IMG/VR virus record: IMGVR_UViG_3300005288_000020
Coordinates: 132-43,566 of that record
Source: a virus
Strand: one strand, 5' to 3'
Length of the DNA: 43,435 nucleotides
Shown here: in pieces, positions 31,677 through 39,878 of the stretch
Layout: each line of letters opens with the position of its first letter
Position numbering within the stretch: the stretch's first letter is position 1
Notes under the pieces: generated by a model
Seen by the model: the letters and a program-made list of their open reading frames with translations, nothing else
Told to the model about the DNA's origin: nothing
The model's database searches: none
Program-made: the position numbers and the translations under genes

Positions 31677-34534
31677 CCGTCGCTCTTCATCGAACGTTAC
31701 TGGCTGACGCGGTTGCACGGATCACGTTGCGCCCGTATCAGCAGAAACTACGCGACGACGTGGAATCAGCGTGGGCGATGGGTGCGCGAAACGTTCTCGC
31801 GGTGTTGCCCACGGGTGGCGGTAAAACGGCGCTGTTCTCGACGATCATGGCGGACGAAACCCACGCATCGTGTGCCGTCGCTCACCGTCAGGAACTTGTC
31901 AGCCAGATCAGTTTGGCGCTCGCCCGCAACCGTGTGCGCCACCGGATCATCGGACCACAGTCGGTCGTCAAGATGATCGTACGGTTGCACATGGAAGAGG
32001 TCGGCGCGTCCTATTACGACCCGTCCAGCAAATGCGCGGTCGCCGGGATCGATACGTTGGTGCGTCGTGGCGATCAGCTCGCGTCGTGGTTGCCGACCGT
32101 CAAACTGTGGGTGATGGACGAATGTTTTGTCGCCGGGACATTGATCGACGGTAAGCCGATATCCGATATCCGGATCGGCGATGTGGTTACCGCGTTCAAT
32201 GAAACTACGGGCGAATTTGAACCCCGCACTGTGATGCGCCTGTTTAAAAATCCTGCGCCCGAACACATGATTCGTGTAACTACGCAGTTTCGTCATGTGT
32301 TACATTGCACAAATGGGCACCCCTTCTGGACCAAACGAGGATGGGTTAATGCCCAGGACTTGATGGTTACGGATGAGGTATTGGTGAATGATTTACACAT
32401 GCACGTACTGCAACACGGTTTTGAGCGAGACGAGCGAGTCACAACGGTATCGATTCCGCAAGAATGGAACAATCTTCTGTCTGGGGTCGTGCGGGTACAA
32501 GATGAGGGACGAGCAACGAGCGAAGACACGGGTGGTGACACCATTGGTTTCGAAGTTGACCACTCGTACGGCGTCGAAGCCGGGGAAAACAGAAGTGACG
32601 TCGTGCACATGGTGTCAGCAGCTACTCGAGATATCGGGTTGGGCGCGGTCACAGTTTCTGCGGGTGGGTCGGGCGTATTGCAACCGGACATGCTCGGACA
32701 ATTACAGATCGAAAGTATCATCCGAAACAATGAGTCGGACAAACGCGAAACATGCGTCCGCTCGGATGAAAACCAACAACCCAATGGCTCGTTCGGAAAT
32801 TCGCGAAAAGGTTCGGCAGACCCACATTGCGTCGGGTCATCAGCCAGTGCTGAAAGGTGGGAACGGGCGACCTCCGACGGTTCCAGAAATGACGCTGTAC
32901 TACATGCTGATGTCGGAGGGGTTCTCGCTTCAAGTAATCGAAAAGACTGGCCCGTATTGGACAGCGAAAGGTTGCCCGAGGCATTACAAAATCGACTGCG
33001 GGAATCGAGAGTTGATGATTGCAATCGAAGCGGACGGTGTCAGCCATTCGACACTTGCTCGACAGGAGCAAGACGTTCGGAAAACTGCGTGCCTGGTTGG
33101 GTTGGGTTGGACAGTATTGAGATTTTCAAATCATCAGATCTTGAACGAACCGGAAATGGTGTACACGACGGTCATGTCTACAATTTCGAAGTCGAAGGAT
33201 TGCACACATACGTCGCCAACGGTGTGACTGTGCACAACTGCCACCACGTACTCAAGGACAATAAATGGGGTAAGGGCACGTCGATGTTCCCGAACGCTCG
33301 GGGCTTGGGTGTGACTGCCACCCCATCACGCGCCGATGGTAACGGCCTGGGTCGTCATGCTGATGGTGTTATGGACGTGATGGTGATCGGCCCGTCGATG
33401 CGTGAACTGATCGATATGAAATTCCTCACCGATTACAAACTGTTCGCGCCGAAGTCTGACTTTGACCGGTCCAGTCTGACCAAGTCGATCAGTAAAACCA
33501 CAGGGGAAATTTCCGCGCATGAGTCGAGTAAGGCCGTCAGTACATCGTCACTCGTGGCCCATGCTGAGAAAGGTCAGGTGGTGGGTGACGTTGTCCGGAC
33601 GTATCAAAAGCTGATACCCGGGCTGCGTACCATCGTGTTTGCCCCAGACGTCGCCACGGCGTATCAGCTTGAGGCGGAATACATCGCGGCGGGTATCCCG
33701 GCGAAGTGCATTCACGGTGATATGGACGACCTCGAACGTAGTCATGCAACGGGGGATTTCAAACGCGGAAAGACACTAGTTCTCATTAACGTGGCCCTTC
33801 TGGACGAGGGCTACGATTGCCCAGCGATTCAGGCAGTACAGGACGTTGCCGCCACCGAGTCGTTCGGGCGGTTCGTGCAGCGCGCCGGTCGGATGCTGCG
33901 TCTGATGGACGGTAAGGAGTTCGGCATTTACGTCGACCACGTGGGGAACATCGCCCGTCACGCGACCGTCGTGCATTACCCGGATCAGTCACGTGTGGAA
34001 ATTTGTCACCGTGAGTGGACGCTGGACCGTCGGGAACGTCGCAGCGCGGGTAAGAGCGAGATCAGCGACACCCGAACATGTAATACCTGTACAGGTACGT
34101 TCCCACGCTTTCTCGACGCGTGTCCGTACTGTGGCGAGCCGATCCCGGCACCTGCACAACGCTCGTCTGTCGAGTGGGTCGATGGCGACCTGTACGAACT
34201 GGACGCCGCTACGCTCGCGACGATGCGCGCAGCCATTGCCCGTGTGGATATGGCACCGGAGGATTACCGTAACCAGTTGGTCGCGCAAGGGTGTCCGCAA
34301 CTGGGCGTACTGGGCAACGTGAAACGCCTCGTGGCGACTCAGGAGATCGTGGCGCAGTTGCGTGAGGCTGAGGCGGTATGGGCGGGTTACGAGCGCGCAG
34401 CCGGACTCAGTGACCGGGAGATCATGCGCAAGTTCTTCAGCATGTTCGGGGTGGACCTCTGGACCGCGCAAACGTGGAAAGCCGCCGACATGACGGCATT
34501 AATCGAACGAATCAACGGGAGTATTAGACGATGA
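31673..34534 (+). CDS. DEAD/DEAH-box (SF2) helicase with intein in the DEAH motif
   Basis: Precursor of 953 residues; 581 after removal of the 372-residue intein. The helicase has Walker A LPTGGGKT (~residue 45), motif Ia (CAVAHRQELVSQI), the Walker B/DEAH motif interrupted as WVMDE-intein-CHHVL, motif III (GVTATPSRADG), and the C-terminal domain with FVQRAGRMLRL (motif VI). A zinc-ribbon CNTCTGTFPRFLDACPYCGE follows. It is a UvsW/RecG-like SF2 remodeller probably used in replication restart. Start at 31673 overlaps the previous stop. Splicing is needed to restore DECHH. Confidence 0.87.
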   Translation: MTVALHRTLLADAVARITLRPYQQKLRDDVESAWAMGARNVLAVLPTGGGKTALFSTIMADETHASCAVAHRQELVSQISLALARNRVRHRIIGPQSVVKMIVRLHMEEVGASYYDPSSKCAVAGIDTLVRRGDQLASWLPTVKLWVMDECFVAGTLIDGKPISDIRIGDVVTAFNETTGEFEPRTVMRLFKNPAPEHMIRVTTQFRHVLHCTNGHPFWTKRGWVNAQDLMVTDEVLVNDLHMHVLQHGFERDERVTTVSIPQEWNNLLSGVVRVQDEGRATSEDTGGDTIGFEVDHSYGVEAGENRSDVVHMVSAATRDIGLGAVTVSAGGSGVLQPDMLGQLQIESIIRNNESDKRETCVRSDENQQPNGSFGNSRKGSADPHCVGSSASAERWERATSDGSRNDAVLHADVGGVLASSNRKDWPVLDSERLPEALQNRLRESRVDDCNRSGRCQPFDTCSTGARRSENCVPGWVGLDSIEIFKSSDLERTGNGVHDGHVYNFEVEGLHTYVANGVTVHNCHHVLKDNKWGKGTSMFPNARGLGVTATPSRADGNGLGRHADGVMDVMVIGPSMRELIDMKFLTDYKLFAPKSDFDRSSLTKSISKTTGEISAHESSKAVSTSSLVAHAEKGQVVGDVVRTYQKLIPGLRTIVFAPDVATAYQLEAEYIAAGIPAKCIHGDMDDLERSHATGDFKRGKTLVLINVALLDEGYDCPAIQAVQDVAATESFGRFVQRAGRMLRLMDGKEFGIYVDHVGNIARHATVVHYPDQSRVEICHREWTLDRRERRSAGKSEISDTRTCNTCTGTFPRFLDACPYCGEPIPAPAQRSSVEWVDGDLYELDAATLATMRAAIARVDMAPEDYRNQLVAQGCPQLGVLGNVKRLVATQEIVAQLREAEAVWAGYERAAGLSDREIMRKFFSMFGVDLWTAQTWKAADMTALIERINGSIRR
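32123..33238 (+). mobile_element. Intein (372 residues) with overlapping endonuclease gene
   Basis: It starts with Cys1 (CFVAGTLIDGKPISDIRIGD, block A), has block B around HVLHCTNGHPFWTKRGWVNA with a TxxH-like His, and ends with block F/G GHVYNFEVEGLHTYV and ANGVTVHN followed by Cys+1. Insertion is exactly between DE and CHH of the helicase. No LAGLIDADG or HNH motif is visible in the intein frame; residues ~90-340 are low-complexity. That region instead encodes the nuclease of 32388-33227 in another frame. Confidence 0.88.
32388..33227 (+). CDS. Vsr-like homing endonuclease encoded out of frame inside the intein
   Basis: A 279-residue protein in the +1 frame relative to the helicase. ATG 32388 has GAGG nine bases upstream. 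Two treble-clef/zinc motifs occur at the start (CTYCNTVL ... FCLGSC; CTWCQQLL ... YCNRTC), then a NUMOD-like NNPMARSEIREKVRQTH, then a Vsr/EDxHD-type nuclease: PEMTLYYMLMSEG, IAIEADGVSHST, EQDVRK, LGWTVLRFSNHQIL. E, D, H and D are all present. Same class as I-Bth0305I. The stop is nine bases before the final intein Asn codon, so the nuclease and the intein's C-terminal splicing block share DNA. Confidence 0.87.
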   Translation: MIYTCTYCNTVLSETSESQRYRFRKNGTIFCLGSCGYKMRDEQRAKTRVVTPLVSKLTTRTASKPGKTEVTSCTWCQQLLEISGWARSQFLRVGRAYCNRTCSDNYRSKVSSETMSRTNAKHASARMKTNNPMARSEIREKVRQTHIASGHQPVLKGGNGRPPTVPEMTLYYMLMSEGFSLQVIEKTGPYWTAKGCPRHYKIDCGNRELMIAIEADGVSHSTLARQEQDVRKTACLVGLGWTVLRFSNHQILNEPEMVYTTVMSTISKSKDCTHTSPTV

Positions 34535-34713
34535 TCAGTCAGGCCGAATGGGAAAAGGCGTGTGAAGAATTCGCCGAGCGTGAACAGAAACGGCGCGATA
34601 ATGCCAAGTGCAAGACATGCTTTGACAGCGGTGTGATCATCGTCGGGTATTCCGGTCTGGAAAGCGACGGTAACGCTCCCGAGTTTGAAGAGTGCGAGGA
34701 CTGTCACGTATGA
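34531..34713 (+). CDS. Small zinc-binding protein
   Basis: A 60-residue protein with a charged helix (EWEKACEEFAEREQKRRDNA) and two CxxC pairs (CKTC ... CEDC) that could bind one zinc. ATGA overlaps at both ends link it to the helicase and the VRR-NUC nuclease. Confidence 0.65.
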   Translation: MISQAEWEKACEEFAEREQKRRDNAKCKTCFDSGVIIVGYSGLESDGNAPEFEECEDCHV

Positions 34714-35189
34714 GTCTCATCGCCTGGGCAGTGAAACATAACGTGAGCCACGCAGCGCTCGCCGAGCTGTACGAGATGTGGGGGATCAATACCGACCCGG
34801 AAACATCGACCGCCAAGCCTGGGAGTGAGGCGGCGGTACAGGCGGCGGTGCGCATGGAGGCGAGTCAGTTGGGTATGCGCCTCTTCAGGAACAATGTGGG
34901 AGCTTGTAAAGACGAGACCGGGCGCGTCATTCGTTACGGTCTGATCAACGATTCGGCGCAGATGAACAAGAAGCTGAAGTCGCCCGACCTCGTGGGGATT
35001 AACCCGGTGCTGATCACACAATCCCACGTGGGACTGATCATCGGTCAGTTCGTCGGACGTGAGATCAAGAAACCCGGGTGGACTTACGCCGGTACGGATC
35101 GCGAGGCGGCACAGCTTGCGTGTGGTCAATTGCTCATGCGCTTCGGGGCTGACTGGAAATTCTGCACCGGACCAGGGTCATTCGATTGA
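34710..35189 (+). CDS. VRR-NUC domain nuclease
   Basis: A 159-residue protein with a helical N-terminus (to ~residue 45) followed by a VRR-NUC core: EASQLGMRLFRNNVGACKDE, then SPDLVGINPV with the acidic residue, and GLIIGQFVGREIKKPGW giving the QxxxREIKK active site. Probably a structure-specific nuclease for replication or recombination. The start codon overlaps the previous stop; a longer start would overlap more. Its TGA overlaps the degenerate operator at 35186. Confidence 0.82.
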   Translation: MSLIAWAVKHNVSHAALAELYEMWGINTDPETSTAKPGSEAAVQAAVRMEASQLGMRLFRNNVGACKDETGRVIRYGLINDSAQMNKKLKSPDLVGINPVLITQSHVGLIIGQFVGREIKKPGWTYAGTDREAAQLACGQLLMRFGADWKFCTGPGSFD

Positions 35190-35234
35190 CGCGCCGGTCA
35201 GCGGGTGACACACTGTCGCCGATGCCAATATATT
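35186..35234 (+). promoter_or_regulatory. Promoter and degenerate operator of the TetR-like gene
   Basis: TTGACGCGCCGGTCA at 35186-35200 resembles the regulon operator with two mismatches. Just downstream GTGACA (35205-35210), 18-base spacer and TATATT (35229-35234) form a fair promoter for the gene at 35252. Consistent with autoregulation, but unproven. Confidence 0.5.
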
Positions 35235-35251
35235 AAGAGTGGGACACACAT

Positions 35252-35536
35252 ATGAGTCATTTGAAAGACAAGATCCTCGACGCAGCATTTAGCCTCGCGT
35301 GTGAGTGTGGGTATCGCGGTATTCGCCGTGACATGATTGCCGAGCGTGCCGGTGTGGCGGGTGGTACTGTGAACCTCCACTTCCTGACCATGGACAACCT
35401 CAAGGCTGCCATCATGCGGAAAGCCATCGAGTCGGAACAGCTTGACATCCTGGCTGCTGGGATGGCCGAGGGTGATCAGACTGCCATGAAAGCGCCCAAA
35501 GCTTTGAAGGTGCGAGCGCTTCAGACACTTCTGTAG
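35252..35536 (+). CDS. TetR-like DNA-binding regulator
   Basis: A 94-residue protein whose residues 5-50 match a TetR N-terminal domain: KILDAAFSLACECGYRGIRR, then RDMIAERAGVAGGTVNLHF with the helix-turn-helix. It lacks most of the ligand-binding domain of full-length TetR proteins (~200 residues), as seen in short phage TetR-like proteins. TetR dimers bind dyads of this length, so it is the best candidate to bind the TGACG-N4-CGTCA operators. Confidence 0.72.
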   Translation: MSHLKDKILDAAFSLACECGYRGIRRDMIAERAGVAGGTVNLHFLTMDNLKAAIMRKAIESEQLDILAAGMAEGDQTAMKAPKALKVRALQTLL

Positions 35537-35566
35537 TACGTCACGCTTAGCGGGGAGCTATCGCGT

Positions 35567-36718
35567 ATGCCTAGAAAAATCTCGATATCAGATCGGGCTG
35601 AGCAGCTGTCTGCGCTTGCTTTATCTGACGGTTATGAATTTGCGGGTTGGGTTGGTGAGTACAGGAACGCTCATAGCAAAATCACCGTGTGCTGCCCGAA
35701 ACATGGTGAGTGGTCGGTGTCCATCAGTAATTTCGTCAACAATGGTCGTCGATGCCCGCAGTGCGGATTTGATAATAGTGCTGTCAAGCGCCGTATGCAT
35801 CACGATGAATGTAAAGTCAAACTCACTAATCTCGCTTTATCTGACGGCTATGAATTTATAAGTTTCGATGGCGAATATAAGAATAATAAAAGCCGAGCCA
35901 TATTTCATTGCCCGAAACATGGTGAGTGGTCAGTACAAATAAATAGTTTCATTAACCTTGATAGCCGGTGTCGAAAGTGCGCCAATGATGTCAGTTCGGC
36001 TAAGCAGCGTACACCTCGTGACGAGTGTGAAGCGAAAATTGCAGAACTTTCGTTACGTGATGGGTTTACGTTCCTAGGTTGGGTTACTGAGTACACGAAT
36101 GCCCGCAGTCGAGCGCTAATCAGGTGTAAAGACCATGGTGAGTGGTCGATCACCGTAGATCATTTCATCAATGAGGGAGTCCGTTGCCCCGGTTGTGGAT
36201 TTGTCACCATGGCGGCTAAGCAGCGTACACCTCGTGACGAGTGTGAAGCGAAAATTACAGAACTTTCGTTACGTGATGGGTTTACGTTCCTAGGGTTCGA
36301 TGGTGAATATGAGAATGCATATACCACATCGATATTCAACTGTCCGAAACACGGTGAGTGGCGTACCACCGTCAACTCATTCATCAATAGTGGTACGCGG
36401 TGTTCAACATGTTCACCCGGTGGTTACTCCCAGGGGCTAAGGGGGACGCTTTATGCGTTGCTGTCCGATTGTGGAACAATGATTAAGATTGGGATAAGTA
36501 ACCAACCATCCCAACGACACCGTCAACTAGAACGAAAAACACCATTTAAATTCTCAGTCCACCGTGAAATTCACTGTGTTGATGGGTCGATCCCTCCGTC
36601 ATTAGAAAAACTATTTCATTCGCAATTCCCATCCGCCGGGCTGAAGGGTTTCGACGGTGCAACGGAGTGGCGGCAAATGAATCCTGATATCACCACATGG
36701 TTGGAACTTCTGGCATGA
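35567..36718 (+). CDS. Homing-type endonuclease with four zinc-finger repeats and GIY-YIG-like domain
   Basis: A 383-residue relative of the protein at 7991-8920. Four ~72-residue repeats each contain DGYxFxGxxxEYxN...C-x2-HGEWxxxxxxFIN...C-x2-C. The C-terminal domain (GTLYALLSDCGTMIKIGISN, then SQRHRQLERKTPFKFSVHRE and LEKLFHSQFPSAGLKGFDGA) is GIY-YIG-like. Repeats 3 and 4 share 81 nearly identical bases. It lies between the TetR-like gene and the primase, overlapping the primase start by four bases. AT-rich codon use points to transfer. Confidence 0.82.
   Translation: MPRKISISDRAEQLSALALSDGYEFAGWVGEYRNAHSKITVCCPKHGEWSVSISNFVNNGRRCPQCGFDNSAVKRRMHHDECKVKLTNLALSDGYEFISFDGEYKNNKSRAIFHCPKHGEWSVQINSFINLDSRCRKCANDVSSAKQRTPRDECEAKIAELSLRDGFTFLGWVTEYTNARSRALIRCKDHGEWSITVDHFINEGVRCPGCGFVTMAAKQRTPRDECEAKITELSLRDGFTFLGFDGEYENAYTTSIFNCPKHGEWRTTVNSFINSGTRCSTCSPGGYSQGLRGTLYALLSDCGTMIKIGISNQPSQRHRQLERKTPFKFSVHREIHCVDGSIPPSLEKLFHSQFPSAGLKGFDGATEWRQMNPDITTWLELLA
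35998..36294 (+). repeat. 81-base direct repeat within the endonuclease gene
   Basis: Copies at 35998-36078 and 36214-36294 differ at one base and are 216 bases (72 codons) apart. They code for the ends of repeat units 2-3 and 3-4, indicating a recent in-frame duplication of one zinc-finger unit. Confidence 0.88.
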
Positions 36719-39036
36719 ATAATTTCATCATCTGCAAAACTATCCCGTCGACCAGCCGCCCGGGTAAAACTGAAAAAATGCCGTGTGACCTGTCAGGTAA
36801 AGTTGTCAGCCTCCACGTGGCAGACCGTATGTCGCACGCTGACGCGGTTGATCGCGCCGCACTACTGGGCGCCGAATATCGCGCCGCCACGATTCTCAAT
36901 GGTGACGGTAGGTTTTGCATTGACTTGGATGCGTGCCTTCTACCTGATCGAACGTGGTCCCCTCTCGCGATTGAGTTATGTACTCGATTCGCCGGGTGCA
37001 TGACCGAAACGTCCAATAGTGGTACCGGTCTCCACATATTCGGGGTGGTGGTTGGTGATATGCCCGACCACGGGTGCAAAAACATCCCGCTCAACATCGA
37101 GTGCTACACCGATGATCGTTTCATCTGCCTGGGGACGGGTGCATCTGGCGATATGATGCACCCGAGTGACATCGCTTTTAACCAGACCGTGGCGCAATAC
37201 TTCCCTGCTGAAGTCTCCGTCAATCCGACCACATGGACAACTGTACCTCATCCTGACAGCTGCCCAATTCAGGACGATGCGCGACTCATTGAGAAAGCCC
37301 TAACAAGCGAAGGTGTGATGTCGATCTTCGGCGGTAAAGCATCGTTCAAAGACCTATGGGAGCGGAACGTAGACGCATTGATCGAATCGTGGCCTTCCGA
37401 TGACGGTGGCTACGATGGTTCATCTGCTGACGCATCCCTGGCGCAGCGTCTCGCCTTCTGGTGCGGCGGACAGCACGACAGGATCGAGCGTCTGATGCGT
37501 ATGAGCGCAATGGTCAGACCCAAATGGGACAAGCACAAGTCTTATATTCACCGCACAATTTGCGGTGCGGTGGCGCGTCAGACAACTTGGTATAGCGTCG
37601 GTAAACCCATTGAGATTGCGCCTACGCCAGAGGCGTCGGTTGCTCACATTCCGTTCATGCGATCCGGATTTCAGTTTCTGCCCGCGAGCCAATTGATCGA
37701 GCATTTTGCTGGTTGTGTCTATGTTGCTGATGCCCACCGTGTGTTCATGCCAAACGGTGCGATGTTGAAGTCGGAACAATTCAATGCGCTGATGGGCGGC
37801 TTTGTCTTCAGCCTGGATGATACAGGTGAGAAGACCACCAAGAAGGCTTTCGAGGCGTTTACCGAAAACCAATGCGTATCGTTTCCCAAAGTCGACTCGC
37901 ATATTTTTCGCCCTTCTGCACCGCCTGGGTCGATCATCGAGGAAGAAGGTTTTCGCATGGTGAACACGTACGTCCCCGTGAATATCCATACCGAAGCCGG
38001 TGACGTGTCGCCGTTCCTCAACCATCTGGCGAAATTGCTACCGAACGAGCGGGACCGCACCATTGTCTTGTCGTATATGGCCTGCATCCTTCAGCACAAG
38101 GGGTACAAAATTCAGTGGACCGTTTTACTCCAGGGTACAGAGGGGAACGGGAAGACCCTTCTGACTCGTTGCGTGGCATACGCAATTGGGCAACGTTACA
38201 CACACTTCCCCGCAGCCGCTGAAATCTCGGAAAAGTTCAACGCGTGGCTCTTCGACAAGCTCTTCATTGCAGTAGAGGATATAAATGTCCCGGACCATCG
38301 CACCGAAATTATTGAAATTTTGAAACCAATGATAACTGGCACACGTCTTGCACGTCGGGCCATGCAGCAAGATCAGACCATGCATGATCTCGTCTGTAAC
38401 TTCATGTTTAATTCAAACCACAAAGCCGCAATCAAGAAAACTCTGTCAGATCGGCGCTTCGCTGTGTTCTATACAGCGCAACAGGACGCGACCGATCTGA
38501 TCCGTGATGGTATGGGTGGGAACTACTTCCCTGATCTCTATGAGTGGTTGCGCAATGGTGGGTATGCCAAAGTCGCCCACTACCTCAATCACTATGAAAT
38601 CCCGGCAGCGTTCAACCCCACTACTGAGTGCCAGCGTGCACCCCATACCAGCACTACTGCCGAAGCGGTGGAAGCAAGCTTGGGAGCGGTCGAGCAAGAG
38701 GTTATGGAGGCGATTGAAGAGGGGAGAATTGGATTCGCGGGTGGTTGGGTGTCGAGCATGGCACTCGATGCACTTATCGAACGGCTGCGTATGGGTCGTG
38801 CCATCGCCCCACGCAAACGTCGCGATCTGATGAAGTCCATCGGCTACGACTGGCACCCGGCGCTTAAGGACGGTCGCGTCAATAATCACATTCTCATGGA
38901 TAACGGTAAGCCACGCCTGTACATCCGTCAGGGGCATATCCACGCCAATTTGGTGGGTGGTGCCGAAGTGGTACGCCATTACGAGGCGGCGCAAGGCGAC
39001 CCCGTGGCGATTGCGGCGTTGAGTCAGGCGGTGTAG
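36715..39036 (+). CDS. Primase-helicase (AEP-like primase plus SF3/D5-like helicase)
   Basis: A 773-residue protein; ATG 36715 overlaps the endonuclease stop. N-terminal primase-like part: FCIDLDACL (~residue 66, DxD), TSNSGTGLHIFGV (~residue 100), NIECYTDDRFICLGTG (~residue 125). Helicase part: Walker A LLQGTEGNGKT (~residue 473), Walker B KLFIAVEDIN (~516), then FMFNSNHKAAIK sensor motif (~565). The C-terminal ~150 residues may bind DNA. Together with the family B polymerase it forms the replication core. Followed by a strong terminator. Confidence 0.85.
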   Translation: MNNFIICKTIPSTSRPGKTEKMPCDLSGKVVSLHVADRMSHADAVDRAALLGAEYRAATILNGDGRFCIDLDACLLPDRTWSPLAIELCTRFAGCMTETSNSGTGLHIFGVVVGDMPDHGCKNIPLNIECYTDDRFICLGTGASGDMMHPSDIAFNQTVAQYFPAEVSVNPTTWTTVPHPDSCPIQDDARLIEKALTSEGVMSIFGGKASFKDLWERNVDALIESWPSDDGGYDGSSADASLAQRLAFWCGGQHDRIERLMRMSAMVRPKWDKHKSYIHRTICGAVARQTTWYSVGKPIEIAPTPEASVAHIPFMRSGFQFLPASQLIEHFAGCVYVADAHRVFMPNGAMLKSEQFNALMGGFVFSLDDTGEKTTKKAFEAFTENQCVSFPKVDSHIFRPSAPPGSIIEEEGFRMVNTYVPVNIHTEAGDVSPFLNHLAKLLPNERDRTIVLSYMACILQHKGYKIQWTVLLQGTEGNGKTLLTRCVAYAIGQRYTHFPAAAEISEKFNAWLFDKLFIAVEDINVPDHRTEIIEILKPMITGTRLARRAMQQDQTMHDLVCNFMFNSNHKAAIKKTLSDRRFAVFYTAQQDATDLIRDGMGGNYFPDLYEWLRNGGYAKVAHYLNHYEIPAAFNPTTECQRAPHTSTTAEAVEASLGAVEQEVMEAIEEGRIGFAGGWVSSMALDALIERLRMGRAIAPRKRRDLMKSIGYDWHPALKDGRVNNHILMDNGKPRLYIRQGHIHANLVGGAEVVRHYEAAQGDPVAIAALSQAV

Positions 39037-39096
39037 ACTGGTCCCGTCTAGGTTGAATATGTTGTCTTCCGAAAGGAAAGTGGTGTGCAACACCCG

Positions 39097-39117
39097 AAGC
39101 CCCTAACGGGGCTTTTT
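39097..39117 (+). terminator. Rho-independent terminator after primase-helicase gene
   Basis: AAGCCCC-TAAC-GGGGCTT followed by TTT. Ends the rightward replication operon. Confidence 0.9.
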
Positions 39118-39129
39118 ATTACCGGGGTA

Positions 39130-39158
39130 TTGACGGACTCGTCAGGATGGCTAATACT
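39130..39158 (+). promoter_or_regulatory. Rightward promoter with dyad operator (site 7)
   Basis: TTGACG (39130-39135), 17-base spacer, AATACT (39153-39158). Dyad TGACGGACTCGTCA. It starts the right-end small-gene operon at 39197. Confidence 0.77.
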
Positions 39159-39196
39159 GGTCATGACATCAATTAACACACGTGGGAGCGGGACTG

Positions 39197-39442
39197 ATGG
39201 CACTGATTAAATTGACGTATTTCAAACCGAGTGGGAAGTATGCGTACGACGGTCAAATGAACTACTCGGACTCACTTCACATGTTTCACCTGTCCGACCA
39301 TATTCAGGATCTGAATCGGACTCACGCGCTACCCGGACTCGGTTCCGGTGTGTGGGAAGGGACTATTCATGTTGACGCTGGTGAGCATCCTCACGGTTAT
39401 CCAATGTTGATCGCGGTCACTTATCCTCACGGTGGGGTATGA
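39197..39442 (+). CDS. Hypothetical 81-residue protein
   Basis: ATG 39197 has GGGAGCGGGA upstream; an earlier GTG is less likely. MALIKLTYFKPSGKYAYDGQ and a His-rich middle (SLHMFHLSDHIQDL), ending with ITVTYPHGGV-like strand. Resembles small phage proteins near early promoters; function unknown. Confidence 0.68.
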   Translation: MALIKLTYFKPSGKYAYDGQMNYSDSLHMFHLSDHIQDLNRTHALPGLGSGVWEGTIHVDAGEHPHGYPMLIAVTYPHGGV

Positions 39443-39588
39443 CCATGAAACAGCTCGCAGCGATTTGGTACAACCGGGCACGGGCGGCTGAGACCACCGT
39501 GGATATACTCCAGGCTCGACTGAACGTGATGCGCGGCGTTGCGCTCGTCGGGTGGGTTGGGATGGTGTTACTGCTGATGGGGGTGTGA
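39439..39588 (+). CDS. 49-residue one-TM protein
   Basis: MTMKQLAAIWYNRARAAETT followed by a C-terminal TM helix (VALVGWVGMVLLLMGV). ATGA overlap with the gene before. A membrane-bound early peptide of unknown role. Confidence 0.55.
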   Translation: MTMKQLAAIWYNRARAAETTVDILQARLNVMRGVALVGWVGMVLLLMGV

Positions 39589-39590
39589 CG

Positions 39591-39878
39591 ATGAAACCCA
39601 TAGCGTTTATTTACACGTGTCGCAACCCGGGTCAGACGTCGCTGCTGTGGGCTCACCAACCGCCGCCATTCGGTCACGGGTGGATCGACGTTAAGCGCGT
39701 GGGACTCGTGCGAGAGGATGATGTCGAGGCGTTGCGTCGAGATGCTGAGCGGTATCGGTGGCTGCGCGCTAATCAGCTTGACGGACTTGAAATAATGGAA
39801 AAATTCGTCGGTGAGCAGATGGAATACGTGACCGACGAAGAACTCGATGCTGCTATCGACTCGGAGCTACTCAAATGA
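39591..39878 (+). CDS. Hypothetical 95-residue protein with DAERYRWLR motif
   Basis: Starts MKPIAFIYTCRNPGQTSLLW; later EALRRDAERYRWLRAN, a motif common in small phage proteins, and an acidic C-terminal helix (TDEELDAAIDSELLK). Two bases after the previous stop; overlaps the next gene by four bases. Function unknown. Confidence 0.7.
   Translation: MKPIAFIYTCRNPGQTSLLWAHQPPPFGHGWIDVKRVGLVREDDVEALRRDAERYRWLRANQLDGLEIMEKFVGEQMEYVTDEELDAAIDSELLK

Noticed and set aside
32293-33024. 243-codon minus-strand frame across the intein
   Set aside because: Ser/Pro/Arg-rich shadow of the two plus-strand frames; a third coding use of this DNA is not supported.
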